DNA of 45,400 nt from NCBI GenBank assembly GCA_945983015.1, contig CAMFSN010000001.1, positions 1 through 45,400 on the forward strand. The letters are read 5' to 3'. Shown one piece after another: positions 15,821-23,976 of this stretch. The DNA is from an uncultured Bacteroidales bacterium (lineage in GTDB: Bacteria > Bacteroidota > Bacteroidia > Bacteroidales > UBA932). Numbering within the stretch: the stretch's first letter is position 1; each line of letters starts with the position of its first letter. The notes below the pieces were generated by a model. It saw nothing but the letters and a program-made list of their open reading frames with translations, made no database searches and was not told the origin of the DNA. A program made the position numbers and the translations under genes.

Positions 15821-17884
15821 CTAAAACAGGCTAAGTTCAGAAACAATTTCCTCCTTTCTCATTTCTTCTGGAAGCATTTTTCTGAAATCTTCTTCATTTA
15901 TAATAGGAATATTCAACTCTTCACATTTTCTGATTTTCTCCGGACCCGCTTTGCTTCCGGCCAGCAGGAAAGTGGTCTTCGAACTGATGGAAGAGGAATT
16001 CTTCCCTCCGTGCCGCTCTATCAGAGTCTTGATCTCCTCCCGACTTACACTGAAGTTTCCGGAGATCACTATGATTTTCCCTGCCAATTCTTCCGATATC
16101 TTTCCGGCCTGCTCAGCCACTTCCATCTGCAGCCCGCTCGCGGCAAGCCTTTCCACCTCCCGCCTGTTCTGCGGATCTGCGCTGAATTCGCAGATGCTCT
16201 GCGCTATCACGTCCCCTACATCCTTTACCTCTGCCAATTCTTGCTCGCCGGCAGCGAGCACTTTGTCCATATTTCCAAAGTGCAGGGCTATCTCCTTAGC
16301 TGTCTGCTCTCCGACATACCTGATTCCCAGGGCAAAGAGCACTCTTTCGAAAGGCACTTTCTTCGACTCTCTTAGGGAGTCCAGGAAACGAAGGGCGGAG
16401 CGTTCCTTCCATCCTTCCAGACTTAGCAACTCTGGGGCTGTAAGTTCGTAGAGGTCTGCAGGACTTTTCGCAAGTCCCAGATTATAAAGTTGTTCTATGG
16501 TAGATTCTCCAGCCAGGATATTCATCGCCTTACGGGAGGTGAAATGTAAGAGCCGACCTTTTATCTGCATAGGGCAGAGTTTGGAATTAGGGCAGAAGTA
16601 CTTGGCTTCTCCCTCCGCCTTCACCAGGGGGCTATGGCAGTCGGGACATTCGCTTGGAAATACTGCCGGACGGGAGTCGGAAGGTCGCAGAGAGAGTTCC
16701 ACTCCACATATCTTCGGGATTATCTCCCCACCCTTTTCCACATAGACACTGTCGTTTATCCTTATGTCCATCAGGGCCATCTGCTCGGCATTGTTAAGCG
16801 TAGCCCTTTTAACTATGGTCCCAGCCAATAGGACAGGCTCCAGATTAGCCACCGGAGTGATGGCTCCGGTTCTGCCCACTTGATAATCTATGCTCAGGAC
16901 CTTCGTGCAGGCTCTTTCCGCCTTGAACTTGTAGGCCACTGCCCAACGGGGAGACTTGGCCGTGTAGCCCAAATCCCTTTGACAGTCTAACTCATTGATT
17001 TTGATGACTATTCCGTCGGTGGCATAAGGGAGTTCCTTACGCTTGACATCCCAGTAGTCTATGAATTCTATGATTTCGTCTATATTTCGGCAGATTCGCT
17101 TATGTTCCGAAATCGGAAGCCCCCATTGCGCGGCTTTATCCAAGAGAGCTGAGTGGGAATCGGCCAGGGAAGCCGCCGGGCTCTGGGCTGGAATATGATA
17201 TAGGGTACAATACAGTCCTCTTTTTTTTACTTCTTGAGGGTCAAGCAGTTTTAGAGAACCTGAAGCGGCGTTGCGAGGATTGGCGAAAGGGGCCTCCTCC
17301 TGGCGTATCCTTTCCTCGTTCAATTTGTCGAAGGCCTGGTAGGGCATCAGAACCTCTCCTCTAATCTCCAGGTCTTCGGGGTAGTCTCCCTTAAGATGCT
17401 GAGGAATGTTTGAAATCATCCTGGCATTGGTCGTGACGTCGTCTCCCTTCTGTCCGTCCCCTCTGGTAAGCGCTCTGACAAGCAGTCCGTGGCTATAACT
17501 CAGGCAGATGGCAGTCCCGTCGAACTTCAACTCGCAACAGTAGCTGAATTCACGGCCTTCGAGTATTTTGTCAGCTCTGGAGGCAAATTCTATTATCTCT
17601 TCCTTGGAATAGGTGTTCGAAAGGGAGAGCATAGGATAGCGGTGAGCCCTTTGTACAAAGCCTCCCTTGTTGTTATCCTCGATGTCGGAACCCACTCTTT
17701 GAGTAGGGGAGTCCGGACTGTAGAATTCCGGCCATTCCCTCTCGAGAGTTTCCAGTTCGTGCATCAGGAAATCGAACTCCATATCGGAAATCACAGGAGA
17801 ATTATCCACGTAATATCTCCTGTTATATTCTTTGAGAGTATTCCTTAGCTCTTCAATTCTCGTTTTTGCTTCCGCTTTTTCCAT
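15821..17884 (-). CDS. ligA: NAD-dependent DNA ligase LigA
   Basis: LigA seals nicks in duplex DNA using NAD+, in Okazaki-fragment joining and repair. The Ia domain (YYVDNSPVISDMEFD) binds NAD+. The adenylation site is CELKFDGTA with K120 as nucleotide acceptor. The OB fold is YQVGRTGAITPVANLEPVLLAGT. The four-Cys zinc finger reads CPDC...CPNSKLC around 410-435. Helix-hairpin-helix repeats follow, and a C-terminal BRCT domain (about 600-680) has GKIIVISGNF and RHGGKNSSSISSKTTFLLAG. At 687 residues it is complete. It is first in a minus operon with RelA/SpoT, the Ig-like lipoprotein, the barrel protein and ispG. Its -7 box lies only about 8 bases from the ATG, so the leader is very short or absent. 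Confidence 0.97.
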   Translation of the reverse strand: MEKAEAKTRIEELRNTLKEYNRRYYVDNSPVISDMEFDFLMHELETLEREWPEFYSPDSPTQRVGSDIEDNNKGGFVQRAHRYPMLSLSNTYSKEEIIEFASRADKILEGREFSYCCELKFDGTAICLSYSHGLLVRALTRGDGQKGDDVTTNARMISNIPQHLKGDYPEDLEIRGEVLMPYQAFDKLNEERIRQEEAPFANPRNAASGSLKLLDPQEVKKRGLYCTLYHIPAQSPAASLADSHSALLDKAAQWGLPISEHKRICRNIDEIIEFIDYWDVKRKELPYATDGIVIKINELDCQRDLGYTAKSPRWAVAYKFKAERACTKVLSIDYQVGRTGAITPVANLEPVLLAGTIVKRATLNNAEQMALMDIRINDSVYVEKGGEIIPKICGVELSLRPSDSRPAVFPSECPDCHSPLVKAEGEAKYFCPNSKLCPMQIKGRLLHFTSRKAMNILAGESTIEQLYNLGLAKSPADLYELTAPELLSLEGWKERSALRFLDSLRESKKVPFERVLFALGIRYVGEQTAKEIALHFGNMDKVLAAGEQELAEVKDVGDVIAQSICEFSADPQNRREVERLAASGLQMEVAEQAGKISEELAGKIIVISGNFSVSREEIKTLIERHGGKNSSSISSKTTFLLAGSKAGPEKIRKCEELNIPIINEEDFRKMLPEEMRKEEIVSELSLF

Positions 17885-17891
17885 AATCCCT

Positions 17892-17899
17892 CAAAGATA
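17892..17899 (-). promoter_or_regulatory. -7 box for the ligA operon
   Basis: On the minus strand TATCTTTG matches TAnnTTTG and ends 7 bases before the ligA ATG, implying an almost leaderless transcript. The -33 position falls inside the 17905-17924 inverted repeat. Confidence 0.45.
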
Positions 17900-17904
17900 C
17901 TCAT

Positions 17905-17924
17905 TTTTCGCAAGAATGCGAAAA
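17905..17924. repeat. Perfect 8-bp inverted repeat upstream of ligA
   Basis: TTTTCGCA and TGCGAAAA are separated by AGAA. The repeat sits one base beyond the stop of the GNAT gene and covers the expected -33 region of the ligA promoter. It could be a weak terminator for the GNAT gene or an operator for ligA. No long T run follows on the minus strand, so I do not call it a terminator. Confidence 0.5.
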
Positions 17925-17925
17925 C

Positions 17926-18510
17926 TTATTCTTCAGGGATCAGCTCTTTTATCTGCATATGCCACATCTTGTGTCCCAGAAAGTCCACGCTCTCCATTCT
18001 TTCGAAGCCAAGTTTGCGGTAAAGAGCTTCTGCCTTGGTGTTGTTCTGGTCCACCAGCAGACCCACCAGCGAGTGCCCCTGCTTGAAGGCCTGGTCGGTC
18101 ATAGTCAGCATCAGTTCCCTGCCAAGTCCCAGTCCTCTATACTGGGGTAGTACTCCTAAGGAATCGATGTAAAATTCCCCTTCGTGGGTCTCGGCTTCTA
18201 TCTCGACCTCCTTTCCGGTGTGCTTTCGGATTATTTCAAGGCTTTTTTTCTTGAGTTCTTCCAGTTTCGCTCCGTCATAGCCACAGATGGCTCCGGCACA
18301 CTCGCCATTGTATTCTGCGATAAGGGCATTGTTGAAACTGTATTGAGAATCTTCACAACTGGCTATCTCTTCGAAAATGCTCAGGTAGTCCTCTCCGCAG
18401 AGTGCCTTTGCACATTCTTCTCCAAAAGCCATTGTCAGGGCCTGGGCTATGAGATTCGCATCTTCCTTTTTCGCCCTACGCTTTGTAATTGTGGAATTGT
18501 TTTTTGTCAT
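17926..18510 (-). CDS. GNAT-family N-acetyltransferase
   Basis: This is an acetyl-CoA-dependent N-acyltransferase of unknown substrate. The N-terminal strand and helix are ITKRRAKKEDANLIAQALTMAF. The acetyl-CoA site is visible as IDSLGVLPQYRGLGLGRELM (about 112-131), containing the R/Q-x-x-G-x-G/A loop. The closing motif is VDQNNTKAEALYRKLGFERM. At 194 residues it is normal for a stand-alone GNAT enzyme. There is no signal peptide, so it is cytosolic. It lies in the ligA direction but is separated from ligA by a hairpin and a promoter, so it is probably its own unit. The fold assignment is firm; the substrate cannot be read from the sequence. Confidence 0.88.
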   Translation of the reverse strand: MTKNNSTITKRRAKKEDANLIAQALTMAFGEECAKALCGEDYLSIFEEIASCEDSQYSFNNALIAEYNGECAGAICGYDGAKLEELKKKSLEIIRKHTGKEVEIEAETHEGEFYIDSLGVLPQYRGLGLGRELMLTMTDQAFKQGHSLVGLLVDQNNTKAEALYRKLGFERMESVDFLGHKMWHMQIKELIPEE

Positions 18511-18571
18511 ATTGATCTGAGCCTAAGGGTCAATCCTTTTATGCAAATAGCGGACCGCGCTGAAATAGCTT

Positions 18572-18583
18572 TGTCTTAAGACA
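18572..18583. repeat. 12-bp perfect palindrome TGTCTTAAGACA
   Basis: A self-complementary 12-mer between the ROK-gene terminator and the GNAT gene start, about 60-70 bases upstream of the GNAT ATG. It could be an operator half-site pair, or part of the T-rich tail region of the terminator. No regulator can be assigned from the sequence. Confidence 0.35.
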
Positions 18584-18586
18584 TAA

Positions 18587-18615
18587 AGACGAGCCTTAAA
18601 GGAGTAGGCTCGTCT
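18587..18615 (-). terminator. Rho-independent-like terminator after the ROK regulator gene
   Basis: Perfect 9-bp arms AGACGAGCC and GGCTCGTCT enclose an 11-base loop. On the minus strand the hairpin begins 36 bases after the ROK stop codon and is followed by TTTATGTCTT, a short T-rich tail. Confidence 0.5.
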
Positions 18616-18651
18616 AAATGAATTTATTTAGAATATATTTATTTAAATAAT

Positions 18652-19848
18652 TTACAAACCTAGGAGTTTTGCTCTGCTCAGCAGGCAGTCTCCAATTCCG
18701 GCTGCGGTAAGACCTAGTTTGGAAAGTTGGAACTTGGTATCCGAACTTACTCTGGACAGGGAGTAGCGGTTCACTGCCGTTTTGATAGGCAACATCAAGT
18801 AGTCCTTGCCCACTATGAGTCGGCCTCCTATGATGACAAGGCTAGGATTAAAGATGTTCAGAACACCGGCGATACCCTGGCCCAAGGTGGCTCCGACCTG
18901 TTCGATTCCTTCGATGGCAAGTACGTCTTCCTCTTCTACGCTCCTTAGGATATCGTCCAGCGTAAGATTGCCTTTTTCCTCATATATGCGTGCCAAGGCT
19001 GATTTCCGTCCCTGTCTAAGCTTGTCTATGATGATTCGGTGAAGGGCCCAGCCTGAGGCTCCGGTTTCCAGACAGCCCATTTTTCCGCAACGGCAGATGA
19101 TATTGTTATCCAGGGATGGGAAGTGTCCTATCTCTCCGGAGAATCCGGATTTGCCATAATACAGGGATCCGTTCAATATCATTCCCATACCCAGTCCCCA
19201 GGAGAGATTGATGTATATCAAATCGCTCTCGTGGCTGAGTCCCATAGTCATATATTCTCCGTAAGCCATTGCCCTTGAGTCGTTTTCAATGCTCACCGGT
19301 ACTCCCAGCTGCTGCTCGAAGAGGTCTTTCATAGGGATGTCGTCACTGACGAAATAGGTCAGGGAATATCCCTTTTCAGGGTTCACCCTTCCGGAAAGTG
19401 AAACTCCCACTCCCAGGACATCTTCCCATTCTATGTTCTTGTTAGCAATCTCTTCCTTTATCTTTCCACACATTTTTTTGAATGAATCGGCATTGGCTTC
19501 CAGGACGAAGGGAATGTCCTGAATAAAATATACCAGCTGGCCTTTAAAGTCGCATATTGCTATGTGAAAATGCTGCCTGCTGACATCTACGCCCACAAAG
19601 TAGCCGGCATTCGGATTTAAGCCGAAAGTGCTTGGCCTTCGTCCTCCCTTTGTATCTATTTTGCCTTCATCCTGAAGAAGGCCCTCTTCGATCATTTCAC
19701 TTAGAAGCTTGGTTACGGTAGGTACGCTTGTGGCTAGTTCTTTGCTAAAATCGGCTATACTGTAGGTGTTGTGTTCAATGCATAGTCGAAGAATAGTTTT
19801 TTTTAATTGCGTATTTTTTCCGCCGTCATTCAAAAATGTTTTCATCAC
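18652..19848 (-). CDS. ROK-family transcriptional regulator / sugar kinase-like protein (NagC/XylR type)
   Basis: A cytosolic sugar-responsive repressor, or a kinase with a DNA-binding domain. Residues 18-65 form a winged HTH (NTYSIADFSKELATSVPTVTKLLSEM). The ROK fold follows: VGVDVSRQHFHIAICD is the phosphate-1-like loop, IENDSRAMAYGE carries the catalytic-type D190, and GEIGH (H242) with ICRCGKMGCLE (C252, C254, C259) forms the zinc site. A C-terminal glycine-rich segment reads NPSLVIIGG. At 398 residues it is typical of NagC/Mlc-like proteins. Because D190 is kept, kinase activity cannot be excluded. The effector sugar is unknown and no sugar-use genes adjoin it. It is divergent from the sensor-like gene at 19933, sharing a short intergenic region. 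Confidence 0.9.
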   Translation of the reverse strand: MMKTFLNDGGKNTQLKKTILRLCIEHNTYSIADFSKELATSVPTVTKLLSEMIEEGLLQDEGKIDTKGGRRPSTFGLNPNAGYFVGVDVSRQHFHIAICDFKGQLVYFIQDIPFVLEANADSFKKMCGKIKEEIANKNIEWEDVLGVGVSLSGRVNPEKGYSLTYFVSDDIPMKDLFEQQLGVPVSIENDSRAMAYGEYMTMGLSHESDLIYINLSWGLGMGMILNGSLYYGKSGFSGEIGHFPSLDNNIICRCGKMGCLETGASGWALHRIIIDKLRQGRKSALARIYEEKGNLTLDDILRSVEEEDVLAIEGIEQVGATLGQGIAGVLNIFNPSLVIIGGRLIVGKDYLMLPIKTAVNRYSLSRVSSDTKFQLSKLGLTAAGIGDCLLSRAKLLGL

Positions 19849-19868
19849 TACTTTGTCTAAACCGTGGG

Positions 19869-19876
19869 CAAATTTA
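19869..19876 (-). promoter_or_regulatory. -7 box for the ROK regulator gene
   Basis: On the minus strand TAAATTTG matches TAnnTTTG, 20 bases upstream of the ATG. No clear -33 TTTG is present at 19-21 bases. Confidence 0.5.
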
Positions 19877-19890
19877 TGAAAAATTTAGTG

Positions 19891-19898
19891 TATATTTG
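19891..19898 (+). promoter_or_regulatory. -7 box for the sensor-like gene
   Basis: TATATTTG matches TAnnTTTG. It ends 2 bases before an in-frame GTG at 19900, too close for that codon to be transcribed with a leader. This favours the ATG at 19933 as start. Confidence 0.5.
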
Positions 19899-19932
19899 AG
19901 TGTCGATTGAAAAATTTGTAAAAAATTTAAGA

Positions 19933-20772
19933 ATGAGGTTAAGAAAAGTAATAAAACTCATTAAGGAGCATAAATTTGCTATGCGTTCTAAATTAAATAT
20001 GAGTTTTGCCGCCATTTCTGTGATATTACTCATTTCGAGTGTTATCTCGGTTTTGGAGTATAAGAGTATGAGCAGTTATATGTCTGAGCTGATTTCCAAG
20101 GACGTGAAATGTATCTCTGTCGCCAGAAAGCTTTCAGATGTGTCCACCGAATATAATCACGACATATTGGCTCTTATCGGTGACGGAAGTCTTCGCAGTA
20201 TGCCGGATTTCGATGCCTCCCTGTTTATGAACAAGTGCGACAGCCTTAGGGATGCGATTGCCGTAAACTCCTTTCTCCCCCTGGCGGATTCCGTGGAGTA
20301 TTCCTATTCGGCTTATATGCTGACCTCACTTGAACTGGAGGATGTGGTGGAGTCGGATTTTGTGGATACCAGAGAGTGGTATTTTGAGCGCCTTCAGCCT
20401 AAATATGACAGACTTTGCTCTGACATAGATGCGCTTATGGCTTCGCTGTATGCGGATCTGCACAGACATACGAAAGATTTTGACAGTGGTTTTTACAGGT
20501 GCATAATTCCAGGCAGCATAGCAGTTGCGGTGGCCTTGCTTCTGGTGATTATGCTGCTTTTCTTTATAAATACCTATTATATTAAGCCTATTCTTTCCAT
20601 CCATAAGGGATTGGGCAGCTATCGCTCCTTTAACAAGCAGTACACCGTAGCCTTCGAAGGAGACGATGAGTTGAAGGATATAAACGATGGGATAAAGGAA
20701 CTCTGTGATGAGAACCATCAGTTGAGAAAGAGAATTGGCAGTCTAAGAAAAAAGCAGGGTGATGTTCTATGA
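19933..20772 (+). CDS. Two-TM sensor-like membrane protein with HAMP-like end and no output domain
   Basis: A 279-residue inner-membrane protein (start at ATG 19933, chosen because of the promoter box at 19891). A basic N-terminus precedes TM1 (about 23-42: FAAISVILLISSVISVLEY). A helical extracytoplasmic region of about 150 residues resembles a four-helix-bundle sensor as in chemoreceptors and histidine kinases. TM2 is SIAVAVALLLVIMLLFFINT, followed by YYIKPILSIHKGL and DDELKDINDGIKELCDENHQL, which has the Pro and the DE...L spacing of a HAMP linker plus a coiled-coil tail. No kinase, cyclase or methyl-accepting domain follows: the frame ends 14 bases into the helicase gene. The function is unknown and signalling through a partner protein is speculation. 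The fold call is moderate. Confidence 0.72.
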   Translation: MRLRKVIKLIKEHKFAMRSKLNMSFAAISVILLISSVISVLEYKSMSSYMSELISKDVKCISVARKLSDVSTEYNHDILALIGDGSLRSMPDFDASLFMNKCDSLRDAIAVNSFLPLADSVEYSYSAYMLTSLELEDVVESDFVDTREWYFERLQPKYDRLCSDIDALMASLYADLHRHTKDFDSGFYRCIIPGSIAVAVALLLVIMLLFFINTYYIKPILSIHKGLGSYRSFNKQYTVAFEGDDELKDINDGIKELCDENHQLRKRIGSLRKKQGDVL

Positions 20773-22153
20773 TGACTTCCTAAAGGCCTTTGCCTTCGAA
20801 GCTACTTCCTGCCAGGATAGATTCTTTAGGGCAGTGTCCGATTTTCTGAGCTCTGACGATGGAGATATTCTGGTAGTGAACGGCTACGCAGGTACAGGTA
20901 AGACCTCAGCCGTATCCGCTGTTATCAATTCATTGATAAGCAGAGGTTTTCACTGCACTCTTCTGGCTCCTACCGGTAGGGCGGCTAAGGTTTTGAGTCA
21001 GATTTCGGGACATAAGGCATCTACCATCCACAAGGGCATTTACAGACAGAAAAGTGTGGGTGAGTATGGCCGCGGGGAGTTTACTCTCAGTCCTAACAAG
21101 GCCAAGCATTGCCTATTTGTGGTTGATGAGGCTTCGCTTATCGGGGTGGATTCTTCCTCTTTGGCTGCATTCGGATCGGGGAATCTCCTCTCTGACCTCG
21201 TTACTTTCGTCCGCAGTGGGGAAGACTGCCGTCTGATGCTGATAGGAGACAGCGCTCAGCTGCCGCCTGTGGGTATGGAAGAAAGCCCCGCCTTGGATCC
21301 TTCCTGTATGGATGTCTTTGGCGGAGTCAGCTATGTGGAACTGAGCACTGTGGTAAGGCAGGGAGAAATGTCTGGAATTCTGAAAAATGCCACAGATTTG
21401 AGGCTGAACCTGGACGCGGGAAGATTGGCATTGAAGACAAAGGGCTATGAGGATGTCCAGTGCATAAGTGGCTCGGAGCTGATAGAAGCCTTAAGCGATG
21501 CCTATGGCACATACGGGGACGATCAGACCATAGTGGTGTGCAGGTCGAACAGGAAAGCCATACGTTATAATCTGGGTATCCGTTCAATGGTGGAGTATAA
21601 GGAGGAGAAATTGCTAAGGGGAGACAAGCTTATGGTGGTGAAGAACTGTTATCAGTTCGTAGATGAGAATTCTCCTATGGGATATATTGCTAACGGGGAT
21701 GTCGCCATTTTGGAGAAGATTTCGGATTTTGAGCAGAGGTATGGGCTGCATTTTGCCAATGCCACCCTTTCTTTTCCCGATTATGACAATGAGACCATAA
21801 GGGCGAAGGTCCTTCTCGACACTTTGGAGTCGGAGAATGCGGCTTTGAGCACTGAGCAGCAGAACGCCCTCTTTGAGGGAGTGAGTGAGGATTATTCCCA
21901 CATCAGAACCAAGGCCAAGCGATATAGGGAGATTAGGGAAGACCCTTATTACAATGCCCTTCAGCTCAAATACGCCTCTGCCCTTACCTGTCATAAGTCT
22001 CAGGGCGGACAGTGGGACTGTGTCTTTATAGACTGTCCATTCTGGGAGGAGGAACTGAGCCGAGACGATCTGAAATGGATGTACACCGCCATCACTCGTG
22101 CGGTAAAGAAGCTATACCTTGTGAATTTTAATAAAAATTATCTTGACGATTAG
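20762..22153 (+). CDS. RecD-like DNA helicase (SF1B, UvrD-like C-terminal)
   Basis: A 463-residue ATP-dependent DNA helicase. Walker A is GYAGTGKTS (about 41-49). Motif Ia is LLAPTGRAAKVLS, with STIHKGIY in the region typical of RecD/Pif1-type enzymes. Motif II is FVVDEASLIG and motif III LMLIGDSAQLPPVG. The C-terminal UvrD_C_2 domain has LTCHKSQGGQWDCVFID and WMYTAITRAVKKLYLV. It lacks the N-terminal domain of RecD2, and no recB or recC is nearby, so it is probably a stand-alone repair or recombination helicase. I prefer ATG 20762 over the adjacent GTG at 20759. It overlaps the end of the sensor-like gene, suggesting translational coupling. Confidence 0.88.
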   Translation: MFYDDFLKAFAFEATSCQDRFFRAVSDFLSSDDGDILVVNGYAGTGKTSAVSAVINSLISRGFHCTLLAPTGRAAKVLSQISGHKASTIHKGIYRQKSVGEYGRGEFTLSPNKAKHCLFVVDEASLIGVDSSSLAAFGSGNLLSDLVTFVRSGEDCRLMLIGDSAQLPPVGMEESPALDPSCMDVFGGVSYVELSTVVRQGEMSGILKNATDLRLNLDAGRLALKTKGYEDVQCISGSELIEALSDAYGTYGDDQTIVVCRSNRKAIRYNLGIRSMVEYKEEKLLRGDKLMVVKNCYQFVDENSPMGYIANGDVAILEKISDFEQRYGLHFANATLSFPDYDNETIRAKVLLDTLESENAALSTEQQNALFEGVSEDYSHIRTKAKRYREIREDPYYNALQLKYASALTCHKSQGGQWDCVFIDCPFWEEELSRDDLKWMYTAITRAVKKLYLVNFNKNYLDD

Positions 22154-22167
22154 TTAATTTGTTTTAT

Positions 22168-23961
22168 ATGAATATATTAAACATAGTTGTTACTTTACTG
22201 TTGGCCTTCAATCAGACCAGTTCTCCTGATGGAAAGTATAGAGCATACACCACAGAGGAGCATAATCTGGTGGTGGATAATTTGGAGGAAGGATATTGTC
22301 AGCCTCTTACTTCGGACGGCTCCGAGACTATCTTGAACGGCTATGCCTCATGGGTATATTACGAGGAGATTTTCGGAAGGGCTTCGAACTACAAGGCATT
22401 CTGGTGGAGTCCGGATTCGAAAAAATTGGCATTCTATAGATTTGATAACGGGGAGGTGCCTCTCTTCCCCATATATTCCGCACAGGGGCAGAGGGGTTCC
22501 CTTCTGAATACCAGATATCCGAAGGCGGGGGAGCCGAATCCGGTGGTACGTATAGGCATTGTGGATATGGAAAAGGGCGGAGAGATACAGTGGGCGGATT
22601 TCCCGATTACGGGGGAGCAGTATTTCGGTACTCCTTTCTGGTCGCAGGACTCCAAGTCTCTGTATGTGCAGTGGATGCCTAGGGTGCAGCAGGAACTTAG
22701 GCTCTATAGGCTGGATGTGGAAAGCGGAAAGAGCACTTGCGTCTATAGTGAAAGCAGTGAGACCTGGGTCGATTGGATGGAGGATATGTTATTCACTTCC
22801 AAGGGCTTATATATGGTGAGGGATACGAATGATGACTGGCAGCAGATTTACTTTCTCTCCTATGACGGAAAGACTTTGAAGAAACTTACCAGCGGAGAGA
22901 ACTGGAGGGTGAAACTGCTGGATATAGACCCTCAGGGAAGGGTGTATTTCACGGCTCACAGGGATTCAAAGGTGCATTCCTGCCTGTACAGAGTGAATCA
23001 GAAGGGAAAGATAGAAAGGCTTACAATTGACTTCCAGCATGCTTCTGACGTGGAGTTCTCCGAGGATTTCAAGTATTTTGAAGTGAATCACAGCGACATT
23101 AACACTCAGCCTAGGCGTTTCCGCTATAAGACCGGAAGCTTTGAGATGGAGCAACTCACCCTGTGTAACAAAGTGGCTCAGCCAAGTCCTTATACGGAGA
23201 TAATATATCTAAAGATGGAGGATGGGCTGGAGGTTCCTGCCGCCATTACTTTGCCCAAGGATTTTGATCCCCAGAAAAAATATCCACTGGTTATGGAAAT
23301 TTATGGCGGACCTAATACCGCCTATGTCAGAAATTGGTGGCGTGGGGGCTACGAGCGTAAGCTTTGGTATTACGAGAACGGAATCATTAAGGTGGTGGCT
23401 GACTGCAGGGCCTCAGGGCATAATGGCAGGAAAGGTCTGGACCTTATCTATGAAGACCTTGTCACTGTTCCCGTGAATGATTTCGTGGCCTGGGCCAAGT
23501 TTTTTTCGGAGCTCCCTTATGTGGATTCCGACAGGATAGGTGTGGAAGGCTTTTCTTTTGGAGGCAGTATGACCGCTATGCTGGTTATGACCCATCCGGA
23601 GTATTTCCGTTGCGGAATTGCCGGTGGGGGAGTTTATGACTGGATGCTCTACGATACCCATTACACGGAGCGTTTTATGAACACTCCACAGAATAATCCT
23701 CAGGGTTATGAGAAGGCGAAGGTGCTCAACTACGTGCAGTACTATGACTCTTCCCGCTCAATGCTGAAACTAACTCACGGTACCGGGGATGACAATGTGC
23801 ATTTTCAGAATACTCTCCAGCTCATCGATGCCCTTCAAAGGGAGGATGAGCAGTTCGAGCTGATGATCTATCCCGATGGGATGCACGGTTACAGGGGAGA
23901 GCAGGGGGTGCACGATATGCATTCGGATTGGAAATTTTGGGCAGAATATTTAAATCTTTAA
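22168..23961 (+). CDS. Dipeptidyl peptidase IV family serine peptidase (S9B), N-terminally short
   Basis: An exported exopeptidase that removes Xaa-Pro or Xaa-Ala dipeptides. A short hydrophobic N-terminus (MNILNIVVTLLLAF) may serve as a signal peptide; I start at ATG 22168 rather than an upstream ATG at 22159. The beta-propeller has the substrate-anchoring Glu pair in WVYYEEIFGR (E66/E67). The alpha/beta hydrolase domain has the nucleophile S464 in GFSFGGS, Asp541 in HGTGDDNVHFQ and His573 in YPDGMHGY. At 597 residues it is about 120-140 shorter than well-known DPP IV proteins. The Glu pair comes far earlier than normal, so the first part of the propeller is missing. The catalytic residues are intact; the effect of the loss is unknown. 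Confidence 0.9.
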   Translation: MNILNIVVTLLLAFNQTSSPDGKYRAYTTEEHNLVVDNLEEGYCQPLTSDGSETILNGYASWVYYEEIFGRASNYKAFWWSPDSKKLAFYRFDNGEVPLFPIYSAQGQRGSLLNTRYPKAGEPNPVVRIGIVDMEKGGEIQWADFPITGEQYFGTPFWSQDSKSLYVQWMPRVQQELRLYRLDVESGKSTCVYSESSETWVDWMEDMLFTSKGLYMVRDTNDDWQQIYFLSYDGKTLKKLTSGENWRVKLLDIDPQGRVYFTAHRDSKVHSCLYRVNQKGKIERLTIDFQHASDVEFSEDFKYFEVNHSDINTQPRRFRYKTGSFEMEQLTLCNKVAQPSPYTEIIYLKMEDGLEVPAAITLPKDFDPQKKYPLVMEIYGGPNTAYVRNWWRGGYERKLWYYENGIIKVVADCRASGHNGRKGLDLIYEDLVTVPVNDFVAWAKFFSELPYVDSDRIGVEGFSFGGSMTAMLVMTHPEYFRCGIAGGGVYDWMLYDTHYTERFMNTPQNNPQGYEKAKVLNYVQYYDSSRSMLKLTHGTGDDNVHFQNTLQLIDALQREDEQFELMIYPDGMHGYRGEQGVHDMHSDWKFWAEYLNL

Positions 23962-23976
23962 ACATAATATTACACT

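Noticed and set aside
15227..16375. A 382-codon plus-strand frame across the RelA/SpoT and ligA junction
   Set aside because: It lies antisense to two well-supported genes and its sequence looks like a back-translation of them, rich in Leu/Phe/His without a domain.
19900..19932. GTG start at 19900 for the sensor-like gene
   Set aside because: It lies 2 bases after the -7 box, so it would not be in the transcript; the ATG at 19933 is preferred.
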